A stretch of DNA of 64,000 bases. It comes from Marinospirillum sp031581385 (GTDB lineage: Bacteria > Pseudomonadota > Gammaproteobacteria > Pseudomonadales > Halomonadaceae). Under the pieces are notes generated by a model. The model did no database searches, was not told the DNA's origin, and saw only the letters and a program-made list of their open reading frames with translations. Shown in pieces: positions 34,701 to 43,097 of this stretch. Made by a program: the position numbers and the translations under genes. Positions within the stretch are counted from its first letter, which is position 1. The number at the start of each line of letters is the position of its first letter. The DNA is taken from assembly GCF_044810985.1 (NCBI RefSeq), contig NZ_CP085242.1, positions 2,852,001-2,916,000 of the forward strand. The letters are read 5' to 3'.

Positions 34701-35489
34701 GCTATTCCGTCCGGAAACGTACAAATCCAGCAATTGCCCCGGCAGGCCGTGCGAGTATCCCCGGATGCCCGAGTCAGAAACCGGTCCGAGACCCAGTCTT
34801 CCCTGGTGACAGGTTTTCAGATGGATCTGGAGTTGATCGTCGGAAGTGAAGCATTACAACTCGAAGCTCTGGGTCTGGAGGCTGATCTCCAGGGACGTTT
34901 GCGCCTGGGCACGAACCTGGATGCCCGTGGCGAGCTTTTGCTGGTCAGAGGAACCTACCAGTCTTTTGGTCAGGATTTGCGTCTGAGACGGGCGCGCCTG
35001 AACTTCAACGGCCCGGTTGACCTGCCTTTTCTGGATGTGGAAGCGGTGAGAGACATTCCACCGGGCATTGTGGGTATTCGGATAACCGGGCGGGTTGACC
35101 AACCGGAAACCGAAATCTTTTCCGAACCGGCCATGTCCAATGAACAGGCCTTGTCCTGGCTACTGACCGGTGCCCCTCTGGAAGCAGAAACAGACATCAA
35201 TGCCTTGGCTTTATCCATGGGGCTGGCCGGGATTTCTGATTACACCAGCAGTGTGGGCGAGGCGATAGGCATCAGGGAATTTGAGTTGTCGACCGAAGGC
35301 GATGGTGAGGAAGCCAGCCTGGTGGCAGCGGGCTACCTGAATCGACGTTTGAGTGTGCGCTACGGGGTAGGGATCTATGAAGATATCAGCCGGATTGCCA
35401 TTCGCTACGAGCTGACACGACAATTTTATATTGAAGTCGTCAGCTCCATCGAAAACTCGCTGGATATCTTCTGGGAAGTGGATTATTAA
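31746..35489 (+). CDS. tamB: Translocation and assembly module subunit TamB
   Basis: Large AsmA-like bridge protein (1247 aa): an N-terminal inner-membrane helix (about 33-58), a long beta-taco body with repeated hydrophobic strands, and the conserved C-terminal TamB/DUF490 domain (about 900-1247, ending with the SWLLTGAPLEAE and FYIEVVSSIENSLDIFWEVDY segments). It spans the periplasm and contacts TamA. It directly follows tamA with a four-base overlap and converges on trpE, whose stop overlaps its stop. Confidence 0.94.
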   Translation: MIRRSWLYFKQRWAARLLLPFLWLQLILRWLVYLVSATLSLVSLLLLLAFLWLFVSEPGGGWLLRQAPGVEVEGFTGYLLNDWQADRLSWQGENQAVILTDLDIQWQPWCLLRFAICLEEVAASQLEVQTGLNEPSEAPLDPEDFRMPEVVLPQLKLPWPMTVEVLKLGRFQVNQQQHFQQLTLVDGRWQGARVEWSQLDLQTPWVPLDDEEFLQAQGHLDMQDDWPLQVALQGRLQELNLNAEVTGSLQHLELTRLQAEGLPVTASGRLSLFTPELPAQIQLEAIELPAAGFWQAGKQPLPEWLAPWSDKALLDHLLVEMSGNLNQGWQLQAYGQLLLDQQIFLLDLDSQLDFSGIQVQKLQLSHQHQHRARLSGQVDWTSLLASFSQGPEALDAELKLDWQNFLGPEFPWQLWTQNPPVLPWQQEQLTLDADFKQGRLSLAGEVVTDVLLQEDELQLQARLQASLPVSHLLTPLPSTAGLLDRQSGASQQWLSWAEELDLDLEGNLEGDLQRADYSFAADLDFALLWQGQDHYYQLRLPQVSLEGVNNEHLDASVQLTPDLWQASLSSHFSDLGQLTQPWVEGISGDLVVTADARLPSLWEGGSNWADLRDWQQLLLKGDYHFRASAKELNWPDGQLEETALALEYSGLKSLNRGEQPVKLQGISKRLQLGDSLAFEQIQLSLDGISKEQKIQLSAHYAEQPLSLTLTGGWQPNAKDELQLAYQLVPFDLQNISAFLPDNLRWLGDIQGNLQLGWQPQGPSLDLHLDARGGELGVYQTDEVNQTGEWVDFVYQELALDLRLRPDYLEAGWQLIGERLGQNELKLRLDLLADANSGERALSGHYLLQDTDLQLLLPFLEADDVSGTLQGQGEFRGHLLAPEVWGSLQLEKVSATDLQWPVSLRRLDAEIILEAHQASVAGDFQAGQRGEGQLQGRIDWQDELQGQLAVTGQRIDVRVEPWANLELHPDVTLNLEKGGLSLSGTLAIPSGNVQIQQLPRQAVRVSPDARVRNRSETQSSLVTGFQMDLELIVGSEALQLEALGLEADLQGRLRLGTNLDARGELLLVRGTYQSFGQDLRLRRARLNFNGPVDLPFLDVEAVRDIPPGIVGIRITGRVDQPETEIFSEPAMSNEQALSWLLTGAPLEAETDINALALSMGLAGISDYTSSVGEAIGIREFELSTEGDGEEASLVAAGYLNRRLSVRYGVGIYEDISRIAIRYELTRQFYIEVVSSIENSLDIFWEVDY

Positions 35490-36982
35490 AGGTTGTCCAG
35501 CCCTTTTTCCGCCATGGCGACGGCACGGAAAACCGCCCTGCCCTTGTTCAGGGTTTCTTCCCATTCCATCTGGGGCACGGAGTCGGCAACCACCCCGGCG
35601 CCGGCCTGGATATGGATTTCTCCCCCCTTGATCACCGCCGTGCGTATGGCAATTGCGGTATCCATGTTGCCCTGCCAGCCCAGATAACCGACAGCACCAC
35701 CATAAACGCCGCGTTTGACCGGCTCCAGCTCATCAAGGATTTCCAGAGCGCGAATTTTGGGTGCACCGGAAAGGGTTCCGGCAGGGAAGGTGGCCCGTAA
35801 TACATCCAGAGCACTCAGTTCGGGCTTCAATTGGCCAACCACGTTGGAGACGATGTGCATGACGTGCGAATAACGCTCGACCGTCATGCTGTCGGTGACC
35901 TCGACACTGCCGGTTTTGGCAATACGCCCGACGTCATTACGGCCCAGATCAATCAGCATCAGGTGCTCGGCTCTTTCCTTGGGGTCGGCCAGCAATTCAG
36001 CTTCCAGGGCCTGATCCTGGGCTTCACTGGTACCTCGCTTACGGGTTCCGGCAATCGGGCGTACTGTGACTTCACCTTCTTCCAGACGGGCCAGAATCTC
36101 CGGTGAAGATCCAACCACCTGAAAGTCGTCCAGTTGCAGATGGAACATGTAGGGTGAGGGGTTGAGGCAGCGCAGAGCACGATACAGATCCAGCGACTGG
36201 GCCTGAAAAGGCAGGCTCATGCGCTGGGAAAGCACACACTGCATGATGTCACCGGCCAGAATATACTCCTTGATTTTGTCCACAGCGGTTTTAAAGTCAG
36301 CTTCACTGAAGCCAGCCTGAAAATCACTTTCCTCCACCTGACCGCGACCTGTGCCGGGGCTGGTGGTGGTCAGGGTGGCGGTACGCAGCTGAATTTCCAG
36401 AGCTTCCAGACGCAGGTTAGCCCCTTCCAGAGCAGCTTCCTGTGCCGGGTCGGCATGGGTGATCAGGTAGAGTTTGCCGGAGAGATTGTCAAAAACCACC
36501 ACCTCTTCAGAAACCATTAACAAAATGTCCGGCACCTGCAAGGGGTCCGATTTGGCTCTGGCTTGCGGTGTGTTTTGCAGCCGGGGTTCGATATAACGAA
36601 TGGTGTCATGACCAAAATAACCCACCAGGCCACCGGTAAAAACAGGCAGCCCCTGCAAGGGAGCAACCTTGAACCGGGCCTGGAAATCTTCAATGGCCTG
36701 CAGAGGATCCAGAACCTCACGGCTGTCAAGCAGCTCACCTTCCTGCCAGTGCTGGAAAGTGAGGCCGGTCACTGCAATGCGCTCCTTACTGGGCAGACCG
36801 ATAATGGAGTAGCGCCCCCATTTTTCTCCGCCCTGAACGGACTCCAACAGATAGGTGTAGGGAGCCTGGGCCAGTTTCATGTAGGTGGATAGCGGAGTGT
36901 CCAGGTCAGCCAGAACTTCTCTGGCGACCGGAATGCGGTTATAGCCTTGAGCGGCCAGAGAAGCAAAAAGTTCAGGGGTCAT
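35486..36982 (-). CDS. trpE: Anthranilate synthase component I TrpE
   Basis: Chorismate-binding subunit (498 aa) of anthranilate synthase, first committed step to tryptophan. N-terminal domain with LDTPLSTYMKLAQ and YLLESVQGGEKWGRYS (the LLES motif is part of the tryptophan feedback site); C-terminal chorismate domain with PIAGTRKRG, DLGRNDVGR, FPAGTLSGAPK and IQAGAGVVADS. trpG is not adjacent. The usual gph gene between rpe and trpE in related genomes is missing here. A hairpin at 37017-37053 lies in the leader. Confidence 0.95.
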   Translation of the reverse strand: MTPELFASLAAQGYNRIPVAREVLADLDTPLSTYMKLAQAPYTYLLESVQGGEKWGRYSIIGLPSKERIAVTGLTFQHWQEGELLDSREVLDPLQAIEDFQARFKVAPLQGLPVFTGGLVGYFGHDTIRYIEPRLQNTPQARAKSDPLQVPDILLMVSEEVVVFDNLSGKLYLITHADPAQEAALEGANLRLEALEIQLRTATLTTTSPGTGRGQVEESDFQAGFSEADFKTAVDKIKEYILAGDIMQCVLSQRMSLPFQAQSLDLYRALRCLNPSPYMFHLQLDDFQVVGSSPEILARLEEGEVTVRPIAGTRKRGTSEAQDQALEAELLADPKERAEHLMLIDLGRNDVGRIAKTGSVEVTDSMTVERYSHVMHIVSNVVGQLKPELSALDVLRATFPAGTLSGAPKIRALEILDELEPVKRGVYGGAVGYLGWQGNMDTAIAIRTAVIKGGEIHIQAGAGVVADSVPQMEWEETLNKGRAVFRAVAMAEKGLDNL

Positions 36983-37016
36983 GCAGAGAGTCCTTCATTC
37001 AACAGTAGAGGTCAGG

Positions 37017-37053
37017 CGAGCCAGTGTTGTCAGGGTACACCAACACCGGCTTG
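37017..37053 (-). promoter_or_regulatory. 13-bp hairpin between rpe and trpE
   Basis: Arms 37017-37029 and 37041-37053 pair over 13 positions with two G-U pairs, loop 11 bases. No T-run, and no leader peptide with tandem Trp codons is seen. It could be an rpe terminator of the rho-assisted type or a trpE leader element. Confidence 0.4.
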
Positions 37054-37067
37054 TGGGTCACCAGGGG

Positions 37068-37760
37068 TCAGTTTTTGGTCAGCTCGGCGCGCAGTTGTTT
37101 GATGATGGTATCAAAAGCATGAGGATCACTGGCCTGGCGGGCACCAAAAATGGCTGAACCGGCGACAAAGGTATCTGCACCGGCCGCAGCAATTTCAGCA
37201 AGGTTGTTGAGTCCCACACCGCCATCCACTTCCAGACGCAGTGGCAAACCACTGGCTGCAATTTTGGCTCTGGCCGCCTGGATTTTTTCCAGGGTATGGG
37301 GAATGAATTTCTGGCCACCAAAGCCGGGGTTAACACTCATCAGCAGGATCATATCCAGCTTGTCCATGACATGGTCCATCAAATGCAGGGGGGTGGCTGG
37401 ATTGAACACCAGACCTGCCTTGCAGCCGCCGTCACAGATCATCTGCAGGCTACGGTCAATATGTTCCGAAGCTTCAGGATGAAAAGTGATGCTGGTTGCT
37501 CCTGCTTCAATAAAATCACCGATCATCCGGTCAACCGGCTTGACCATCAGGTGAACATCAATGGGAGCAGTCACACCATGATCCCGCAAGGCTTTGCAGA
37601 CCATCGGGCCAATGGTCAGGTTGGGGACATAGTGGTTATCCATGACGTCAAAATGCACCCAGTCAGCGCCTGAAGCCAGTACCTGATCAACGTCTTCGCC
37701 CAGGCGGGCAAAATTGGCGGAAAGAATGGAAGGGGCAATGACAAAATCTTGTTGGGACAT
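37068..37760 (-). CDS. rpe: Ribulose-phosphate 3-epimerase
   Basis: Pentose phosphate pathway TIM-barrel enzyme (230 aa) interconverting ribulose-5-phosphate and xylulose-5-phosphate. PSILSANFARLGEDV at the start, HFDVMDNHYVPNLTIGP with the metal-binding residues, HLMVKPVDR, and LEVDGGVGLNN near 180 are diagnostic. It is upstream of trpE on the same strand and likely co-transcribed. Confidence 0.96.
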   Translation of the reverse strand: MSQQDFVIAPSILSANFARLGEDVDQVLASGADWVHFDVMDNHYVPNLTIGPMVCKALRDHGVTAPIDVHLMVKPVDRMIGDFIEAGATSITFHPEASEHIDRSLQMICDGGCKAGLVFNPATPLHLMDHVMDKLDMILLMSVNPGFGGQKFIPHTLEKIQAARAKIAASGLPLRLEVDGGVGLNNLAEIAAAGADTFVAGSAIFGARQASDPHAFDTIIKQLRAELTKN

Positions 37761-38095
37761 GAAAAGTACCTGCAGGAAAATTTCAGCCTATTTTAGCAGA
37801 AATCCTCCAAGTCAGGCTTAAAGGCAAGTGCGAATTGGCCACCTGAAACAAAATGCTGAACTGAAAGCTATGCACCAAAAAAGACCCAAAGGCTAAATGT
37901 TAGTGCATTTTTTTATATTAAAGAGGCTTTGTTGTGCCCGAAAAAGGGTTGCTGCACCGAGTCTGAGCAAATGCATCCCTGGGCTGGTGCCGTCTGAAGC
38001 CTGTTTGTGCCAGTTAATGATGCGACTGGCATGCTTTGTGCTTGCTTGTGGGGCGTTTAACGGCCGCAACGATAAAATAGCTTGAGGAGAAGCTC
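37761..38095. other. Intergenic region upstream of amtB
   Basis: 335 bases with no credible gene; short open frames on both strands lack coding character and ribosome-binding sites. It has an AT-rich left half, TGCACC/GGTGC-like half-sites around 37869, 37953 and 37986 that may be NtrC sites, and the sigma-54 promoter of amtB (38027-38042). Confidence 0.6.
38027..38042 (+). promoter_or_regulatory. Sigma-54 promoter of amtB
   Basis: TGGCATG-CTTT-GTGCT matches 10 of 12 defined positions of the RpoN consensus TGGCACG-N4-TTGCW, with GG and GC correctly spaced (10 bases between). A start near 38053 leaves a leader of about 43 bases before the GTG at 38096. Confidence 0.75.
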
Positions 38096-39310
38096 GTGGA
38101 TAACCTGAATAGTGCAGTGGAAACACTGATCAGCAGTTCCAATACTTTTTTTATTCTGTTGGGCGCCATCATGGTGCTTTTTATGCATGCAGGCTTTGCA
38201 TTTCTGGAAGTGGGTACAGTTCGGCATAAAAACCAGGTCAATGCCCTGGTTAAAATCATTACCGATTTTGGTGTATCAACCCTGGCTTATTTCTTTATCG
38301 GCTACTCCATTGCCTATGGAGCGGATTTTTTTGCCAGTGCCGGAGACTTGACGGGCAATAACGGCTATGAATTAGTCAAGTTCTTCTTTTTGCTGACTTT
38401 TGCTGCTGCTATTCCCGCCATCGTTTCGGGTGGCATTGCGGAAAGAGCACGCTTTTATCCTTTTTTAATTGCCTCGGCCCTTTTGGTGGCTCTGGTCTAC
38501 CCCTTCTTTGAAGGCATGGTCTGGAATGGCAATTACGGTTATCAGGATTGGCTGGCTTCAGCTTTTGGTGCCGGTTTTCATGACTTTGCCGGTTCCATGG
38601 TGGTGCATGGCATGGGCGGCTGGCTGGCGCTGACAGCCATTTTGTTCCTGGGTGCACGTCAGGGTCGCTATCGTGATGGTCGCCCCAAGGCCTTTGCTCC
38701 CTCCAGTATTCCTTTTCTGGCTCTGGGTGCCTGGATACTCACGGTAGGCTGGTTTGGCTTTAATGTCATGTCGGCGCAAACTCTGGATGGGATCAGTGGC
38801 CTGGTTGCGGTGAACTCGCTGATGGCCATGGTTGGCGGTACTCTGGTGGCCATGCTGGTGGGCAAGATTGACCCCGGTTTTATACATAATGGCCCCCTGG
38901 CCGGTCTTGTAGCTGTTTGTGCCGGTTCAGACTTGTTTCATCCTTTGGGGGCGCTGGCGGTGGGTGGTATCGCCGGTGGTCTTTTTGTCTACACCTTTAC
39001 GTTGTTCCAGAACAAGGTACCACGCATTGATGATGTCCTGGGTGTGTGGCCTTTGCACGGTCTTTGTGGTGCCTGGGGCGCTCTTGCCGTGGGGATTTTC
39101 GGAACCCAGGCCTTGGGCGGCCTGGGGGGTGTTTCCCTGATGTCCCAGTTGGTGGGAACCCTGACCGGGATACTGGTTGCACTGATTGGCGGTGGGCTGA
39201 TCTACGGTGGCATTCAGTTGCTGAGCGGTCTGCGTTTGAACGAAGAGGAAGAGTTTGACGGGGCTGATCTGGCTATTCACAAGATTGCGGCCACTTCTGA
39301 AGACCGCTAG
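38096..39310 (+). CDS. amtB: Ammonium transporter AmtB
   Basis: Amt-family ammonium channel (404 aa, about eleven helices, N-terminus out). Twin-histidine pore residues lie in the DFAGSMVVHGMGGW motif and in the later PLHGLCGAWG motif; GIAERARFYPFL and GAIMVLFMHAGFAFLE are typical too. Translation begins at GTG 38096 behind GAGGAGA. It is nitrogen-regulated by the sigma-54 promoter seen upstream. The PII gene glnK that usually accompanies it is not in this stretch. Confidence 0.94.
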   Translation: MDNLNSAVETLISSSNTFFILLGAIMVLFMHAGFAFLEVGTVRHKNQVNALVKIITDFGVSTLAYFFIGYSIAYGADFFASAGDLTGNNGYELVKFFFLLTFAAAIPAIVSGGIAERARFYPFLIASALLVALVYPFFEGMVWNGNYGYQDWLASAFGAGFHDFAGSMVVHGMGGWLALTAILFLGARQGRYRDGRPKAFAPSSIPFLALGAWILTVGWFGFNVMSAQTLDGISGLVAVNSLMAMVGGTLVAMLVGKIDPGFIHNGPLAGLVAVCAGSDLFHPLGALAVGGIAGGLFVYTFTLFQNKVPRIDDVLGVWPLHGLCGAWGALAVGIFGTQALGGLGGVSLMSQLVGTLTGILVALIGGGLIYGGIQLLSGLRLNEEEEFDGADLAIHKIAATSEDR

Positions 39311-39344
39311 ATAACCCTGATGCCTGTATAAGAAGAGCCACCGC

Positions 39345-39373
39345 TTGGTTGTCGCGTCCCAGCTGTTTATACT
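39345..39373 (+). promoter_or_regulatory. Promoter of the DUF3530 gene
   Basis: TTGGTT (39345-39350), 17-base spacer, TATACT (39368-39373), about 40 bases before the GTG start at 39412. Confidence 0.5.
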
Positions 39374-39411
39374 GCCTTTTTGGCTCAGTTATCAGTAAAG
39401 GATGCTACCTA

Positions 39412-40413
39412 GTGAAGCGTTTACTTATCGCTCTGTTTTTGCTGGCTTTTATCCTGCCGCCCCTGCAGGCGGCAGGCCTTCCTCCCGGCTTTGCTGAAGA
39501 TGAGGAGGATGAAGAAGATCAGGCCCCGCAACGAGCGGATGTTGACCATCAGCAATTGCAACTGAAAGCCATGCTGGAGCAGGTTGACCCTCAGGAGGTT
39601 CTGTACCTGTCTCTGGATGCTGAGCAGGAGTTTCTTGCTCTGGAACGTTCAGCTCTACAGGCTGACCCTAAGGGACGGGTGGTGCTTTTGCCCGCCGATG
39701 GCATGCACCCGGATAACCCTCAGGGCATTGCGGCTTTGCGTACCCAACTGCCGGAATATGGCTGGAACAGCCTTTCCCTTGCACTACCCAATTACAAGCC
39801 CCTGGGGCCGCCTGCCCGCACCCTGCCTCCCGGCCCGCTTTTATCGCGCATGGAAAGTGCACCGGAATCGACTGAAGAGGAAACAACTGAGCAGGAGGAA
39901 GAGGGAGCTTTTGGTGGTGCTTTCAATGAAGAGCCCGAAGAAGAGGAAGCCTCTCCTGAAGAAGCTCCTGATCCGGCTGAACGTCTGGCAGAGCAGCAGG
40001 CGCTGGTCAACGAGCGTCTGCAGGCAGCCTTGAATCATCAGGCTGATTTTACAAGACAGGTTCTGGTTCTTCAGGGGGAATCTCTTTTCTGGCTCCTGCC
40101 TTGGCTGCAGGAAGGCAACTGGCCGGAAAATTCACCTCTGGTTCTGCTGGATTTACGCGTCCCCGAGGGAGCCCGGCTGCAAGATGCAATAACTGTTTTG
40201 CGGGGACTGGGGCGGCATCCGCTGCTGGATATCTATGATTCCAGCCAGCGTCATCAGGCCTGGGCTGCTGAGGAACGTCGTGCTGCTTATCGGCGTGCAG
40301 GTAATGATCTGGCAGTGCAGTTAAAGATCAGCCAGGATGTAGGCCTCTCCCCGAATCGCATAAACACCTGGCTGGTGAAAAGGGTGGAGGGGTGGTTGCG
40401 CAGCCTGAACTAA
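39412..40413 (+). CDS. DUF3530 family exported protein
   Basis: 333-aa protein of the DUF3530 family (alpha/beta-hydrolase-like, function unknown). Signal peptide MKRLLIALFLLAFILPPLQA, then an acidic stretch (EDEEDEED), a hydrolase-like core, and in the middle a long Glu/Pro-rich low-complexity linker (about residues 145-195). The C-terminal half resumes the fold. It starts with GTG at 39412 behind AAAGGATG; the frame runs up to a TTG at 39349 with an implausible N-terminus. It converges on djlA, with a four-base overlap of stops. Confidence 0.78.
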   Translation: MKRLLIALFLLAFILPPLQAAGLPPGFAEDEEDEEDQAPQRADVDHQQLQLKAMLEQVDPQEVLYLSLDAEQEFLALERSALQADPKGRVVLLPADGMHPDNPQGIAALRTQLPEYGWNSLSLALPNYKPLGPPARTLPPGPLLSRMESAPESTEEETTEQEEEGAFGGAFNEEPEEEEASPEEAPDPAERLAEQQALVNERLQAALNHQADFTRQVLVLQGESLFWLLPWLQEGNWPENSPLVLLDLRVPEGARLQDAITVLRGLGRHPLLDIYDSSQRHQAWAAEERRAAYRRAGNDLAVQLKISQDVGLSPNRINTWLVKRVEGWLRSLN

Positions 40414-41246
40414 ATGTTGCGGGCCTTTTTTAACAAGGCATAAGCCTGTTGGATTTCCTGGGCCCGAAACTTGCCTTTTTCCAGGGCGCGCTCGGTTAGT
40501 CCCTGAGCAACCAGCTTGTCCGGGTGATTCTGGCTCATCAGACGCCGGTAGGTCAGCTTGATTTCCTGGTTGCTGGCTGATGAGTTGAGGCCCAGGGTGC
40601 GGTAAGCGCTGACCAGGTTGAGTTCCTGAGCCGACTTGCGGGTATAACCCTCCTGCCTTTCACTCTGGCTGGAAAAGCCCTTGCTTTCCCTTAAGCGACG
40701 GTGCAAGCGATCAAATTCCAGCTGCTTGATATCCAGCAATGGCAGAAAAGCCTGGAGCCTTTGCAGTTGTGAGTCTCTGGGGCCACCGTCGGCATAGGCC
40801 ATATGCAACAGCTGATCCAGAAAGTCCAGCCTGCGGGCTTTGCGAGTGGCGTAGCGCTTGCGCAATTGCTCAAGCCGACCTTCAATTTCCGTAGCTTCGA
40901 GCTTGCCTTGATTGAAGAGCTCAATGGCGTCCTGCCTTTCTTTCTGCTTAAGCTTCATGCGTTTGAAAAGAGCTTCCGCTGCAGCAATTTCCTGGGGTGA
41001 AACCCGACCATCCTGTTTGGCCAGGTGGCCCAGACAGACAAAGAGAGCTTCCCGGTAAATACGTTCACTGGGCTTGGGCAAGCGACCCTGGGGGAGCTTG
41101 CTCAAGAGCGTAAACAGGGATCTGCGGTGGTAATCAAAGCTGTGTCCGAGAATGATGCCCAGGGTCAGCCCGACCCAGCCACCCAGAACAAAGCCGAGTA
41201 GTGCTCCAAAAGCCTTTCCAGCAAAGGTGGGGATTTTCAGCGTCAT
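40410..41246 (-). CDS. djlA: Membrane-anchored DnaJ-like co-chaperone DjlA
   Basis: 278-aa type III J-protein: an N-terminal transmembrane helix (about 11-33), a TerB-like acidic/helical domain (50-180), and a C-terminal J domain (from about 213) with the HPD motif in SQNHPDKL. It activates DnaK at the membrane. It overlaps murU by four bases and likely belongs to an amgK-murU-djlA operon. Confidence 0.92.
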   Translation of the reverse strand: MTLKIPTFAGKAFGALLGFVLGGWVGLTLGIILGHSFDYHRRSLFTLLSKLPQGRLPKPSERIYREALFVCLGHLAKQDGRVSPQEIAAAEALFKRMKLKQKERQDAIELFNQGKLEATEIEGRLEQLRKRYATRKARRLDFLDQLLHMAYADGGPRDSQLQRLQAFLPLLDIKQLEFDRLHRRLRESKGFSSQSERQEGYTRKSAQELNLVSAYRTLGLNSSASNQEIKLTYRRLMSQNHPDKLVAQGLTERALEKGKFRAQEIQQAYALLKKARNI

Positions 41247-41950
41247 GCCAATTGCTCGTTTAGTTGCTTGAGTCTTTGCGGTGTGCCCACATCCTGCCAG
41301 TCACCACCATGAACCTGAGCTGCTGCCAGCCCCTGATCCACCAAGTGTCTCAATAAGGGGGCCAGAGCAAAAGCCTCTCCGGCAGAAAAAATCCGTTGAT
41401 AGGCTGCCTGTTGATGCCGAGGTGCCAGGCAATCCGGGTCGAGCAGGCTGATGCCGGCAAAAGTGAACGCCCTGGCATTGGCAAAAGCCTGATTCCCAAG
41501 TTGGCCGCTGGCTTGATCAAAATAAAAGTCACCCTGCAGGTGATGGTCGGGATTGCTGACCAGCAGCAGTTGGGCGAGTTTACCCGGCTCCAGTTTTAAA
41601 TCAGGGAGCGGAGAGCACCAGGTGTCGCCATTGACGACCAGAAAAGGTGCGGCGGACAGCAAGGGCAGTGCCTGCAAAAGCCCGCCTCCGGTTTCCAGGG
41701 GTTGCTGTTCCGGCGAGTAGTTGATTTGCAGACCCCAGGTTGCTCCTGTACCCAGGGCTTCAGGCAACTGCTTGCCTAGGTGGCTGGTATTGATGACCAC
41801 TTTTTTGATGCCCAGGTCAGCCAGCTTTTCCAGTTGCCAGACAATCAGGGGCTTGCCGCCTGCAAGCAACAGGGGCTTGGGCTTGTTCAGAGTCAGGGGG
41901 CGCATTCGCTTGCCTTCACCTGCTGCAAAAATCATTGCCTGATCAGTCAT
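41243..41950 (-). CDS. murU: N-acetylmuramate alpha-1-phosphate uridylyltransferase MurU
   Basis: Nucleotidyltransferase (235 aa) that makes UDP-MurNAc in the AmgK-MurU peptidoglycan recycling route, which bypasses early de novo steps and lowers sensitivity to fosfomycin. N-terminal AMIFAAGEGKRMRPLTLNKPKPLL is the nucleotide-binding loop and VVNGDTW is the metal-binding region. It overlaps amgK by eight bases and precedes djlA. Its distinction from hexose-1-phosphate enzymes rests on pairing with amgK. Confidence 0.92.
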   Translation of the reverse strand: MTDQAMIFAAGEGKRMRPLTLNKPKPLLLAGGKPLIVWQLEKLADLGIKKVVINTSHLGKQLPEALGTGATWGLQINYSPEQQPLETGGGLLQALPLLSAAPFLVVNGDTWCSPLPDLKLEPGKLAQLLLVSNPDHHLQGDFYFDQASGQLGNQAFANARAFTFAGISLLDPDCLAPRHQQAAYQRIFSAGEAFALAPLLRHLVDQGLAAAQVHGGDWQDVGTPQRLKQLNEQLA

Positions 41951-42998
41951 CTTGCTTGGGAGTGTCCTTCAATAATTGCAATCGTTCCTGCAACCGCGGT
42001 TGCACTTCTTGGCGTAACCAGAGGTTGATATCGGCCCAGTCTGGATAATTTTGAAGGGCCTGAGTCAGATGATCCAGGGTGCGTGGCAAATCGGCCAGAT
42101 AACCGGCTTTGCCATCCCTCAGCCAGAGGCGGGCAAAAATACCGGCGGCTTTCAGGTGACGCTGCATTCCCATCCAGTCAAACCAGTGACGGTATTCGTC
42201 CAGAGTGACGGGGGGCTGGGTCAAGTCATAAAAGCAGTTCAGCCAGGCTTGCTGCCAGTTTTGCGGCCAGGCCAGATAGCAATCACGAATCAGGGACACA
42301 GCATCGTAGGTCAGGGGGCCATGAACGGCATCCTGAAAGTCGAGAATCCCCAGGTTCTGACCCCCGGTCACCATCAGGTTGCGGGAATGGTAGTCACGGT
42401 GTACCCGGGTTTTCGGCTGGATCAGAGCCTGGTTGACCAGTTCCTGCTGAAACGCTTTCCAGCGGGCAGGACGCTCCCGGCTGTTGAGTTGCAGGAAATC
42501 ACCCAGCAGCCAGTCATCAAAGAGGGCCATTTCCCGCTTGAGTAAGGGTGCGTCATAGTCGGGTAGCTGCTGAGTTTGCAGCGGGTCAGAGTCTTGAATT
42601 TCAGCCAGCTGTTTCAGGGCCTGGCGATAAAAGGGGTCGGCTGCTTGGGGCTTTTGCCCGGCCACTGCCTGCATTAATTGTAAATCCCCAAAATCTTCCA
42701 GCAGTGCAAAACCCTGGCGGGCGCAACTGTCCAGCACTTTGGGAACCGCAATGCCTTCGCGGTGCCAAACCTGAGCGAGATGCAAAAAGGCATCGGAGCT
42801 TTCTTTCTCGGGAGGGGCATCCATGACAATCAGGTTGCTGCCTTGTGTGTTTTCCGAGGCATGCAGGCGATAATAACAACGGAAGCTGGCATCACCGGCA
42901 ACCTGGGTCAGGGCCTGAAAATCCCGGGAGAGCCAGGGTTGCAGCCAGTTGAGCAGTTGCTGGTGGCGAGGCGGGAGCGGCTTTACTTGCTGAGTCAT
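41943..42998 (-). CDS. amgK: Anomeric MurNAc/GlcNAc kinase AmgK
   Basis: Aminoglycoside-phosphotransferase-fold kinase (351 aa) that phosphorylates recycled MurNAc at the anomeric position. The Brenner-type HRDYHSRNLM catalytic loop (near residue 200), the GILDFQDAVHGP metal-binding motif and the N-terminal GDASFRCYYRL glycine loop are all present. The ATG at 42996-42998 is used; the frame extends three codons further to a TTG. It is divergent from lptD, as in Pseudomonas. Confidence 0.92.
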   Translation of the reverse strand: MTQQVKPLPPRHQQLLNWLQPWLSRDFQALTQVAGDASFRCYYRLHASENTQGSNLIVMDAPPEKESSDAFLHLAQVWHREGIAVPKVLDSCARQGFALLEDFGDLQLMQAVAGQKPQAADPFYRQALKQLAEIQDSDPLQTQQLPDYDAPLLKREMALFDDWLLGDFLQLNSRERPARWKAFQQELVNQALIQPKTRVHRDYHSRNLMVTGGQNLGILDFQDAVHGPLTYDAVSLIRDCYLAWPQNWQQAWLNCFYDLTQPPVTLDEYRHWFDWMGMQRHLKAAGIFARLWLRDGKAGYLADLPRTLDHLTQALQNYPDWADINLWLRQEVQPRLQERLQLLKDTPKQDD

Positions 42999-43009
42999 AA
43001 AAAGCAATC

Positions 43010-43038
43010 ATGGCAGTCATTAATAGAAACGCTATAAT
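43010..43038 (+). promoter_or_regulatory. Promoter of lptD
   Basis: ATGGCA (43010-43015), 17-base spacer, TATAAT (43033-43038). It lies 60 bases before the lptD start, in the short divergent interval with amgK. Confidence 0.55.
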
Positions 43039-43097
43039 ACGCTTTTTTTCGGCCTTTAGCAGGTGTGCTGTTGGGTTCCGGTGTCCGGGAGTTGTTT

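Noticed and set aside
37893..38126. Short overlapping frames upstream of amtB
   Set aside because: They lie over the sigma-54 promoter, lack ribosome-binding sites and show no coding character.
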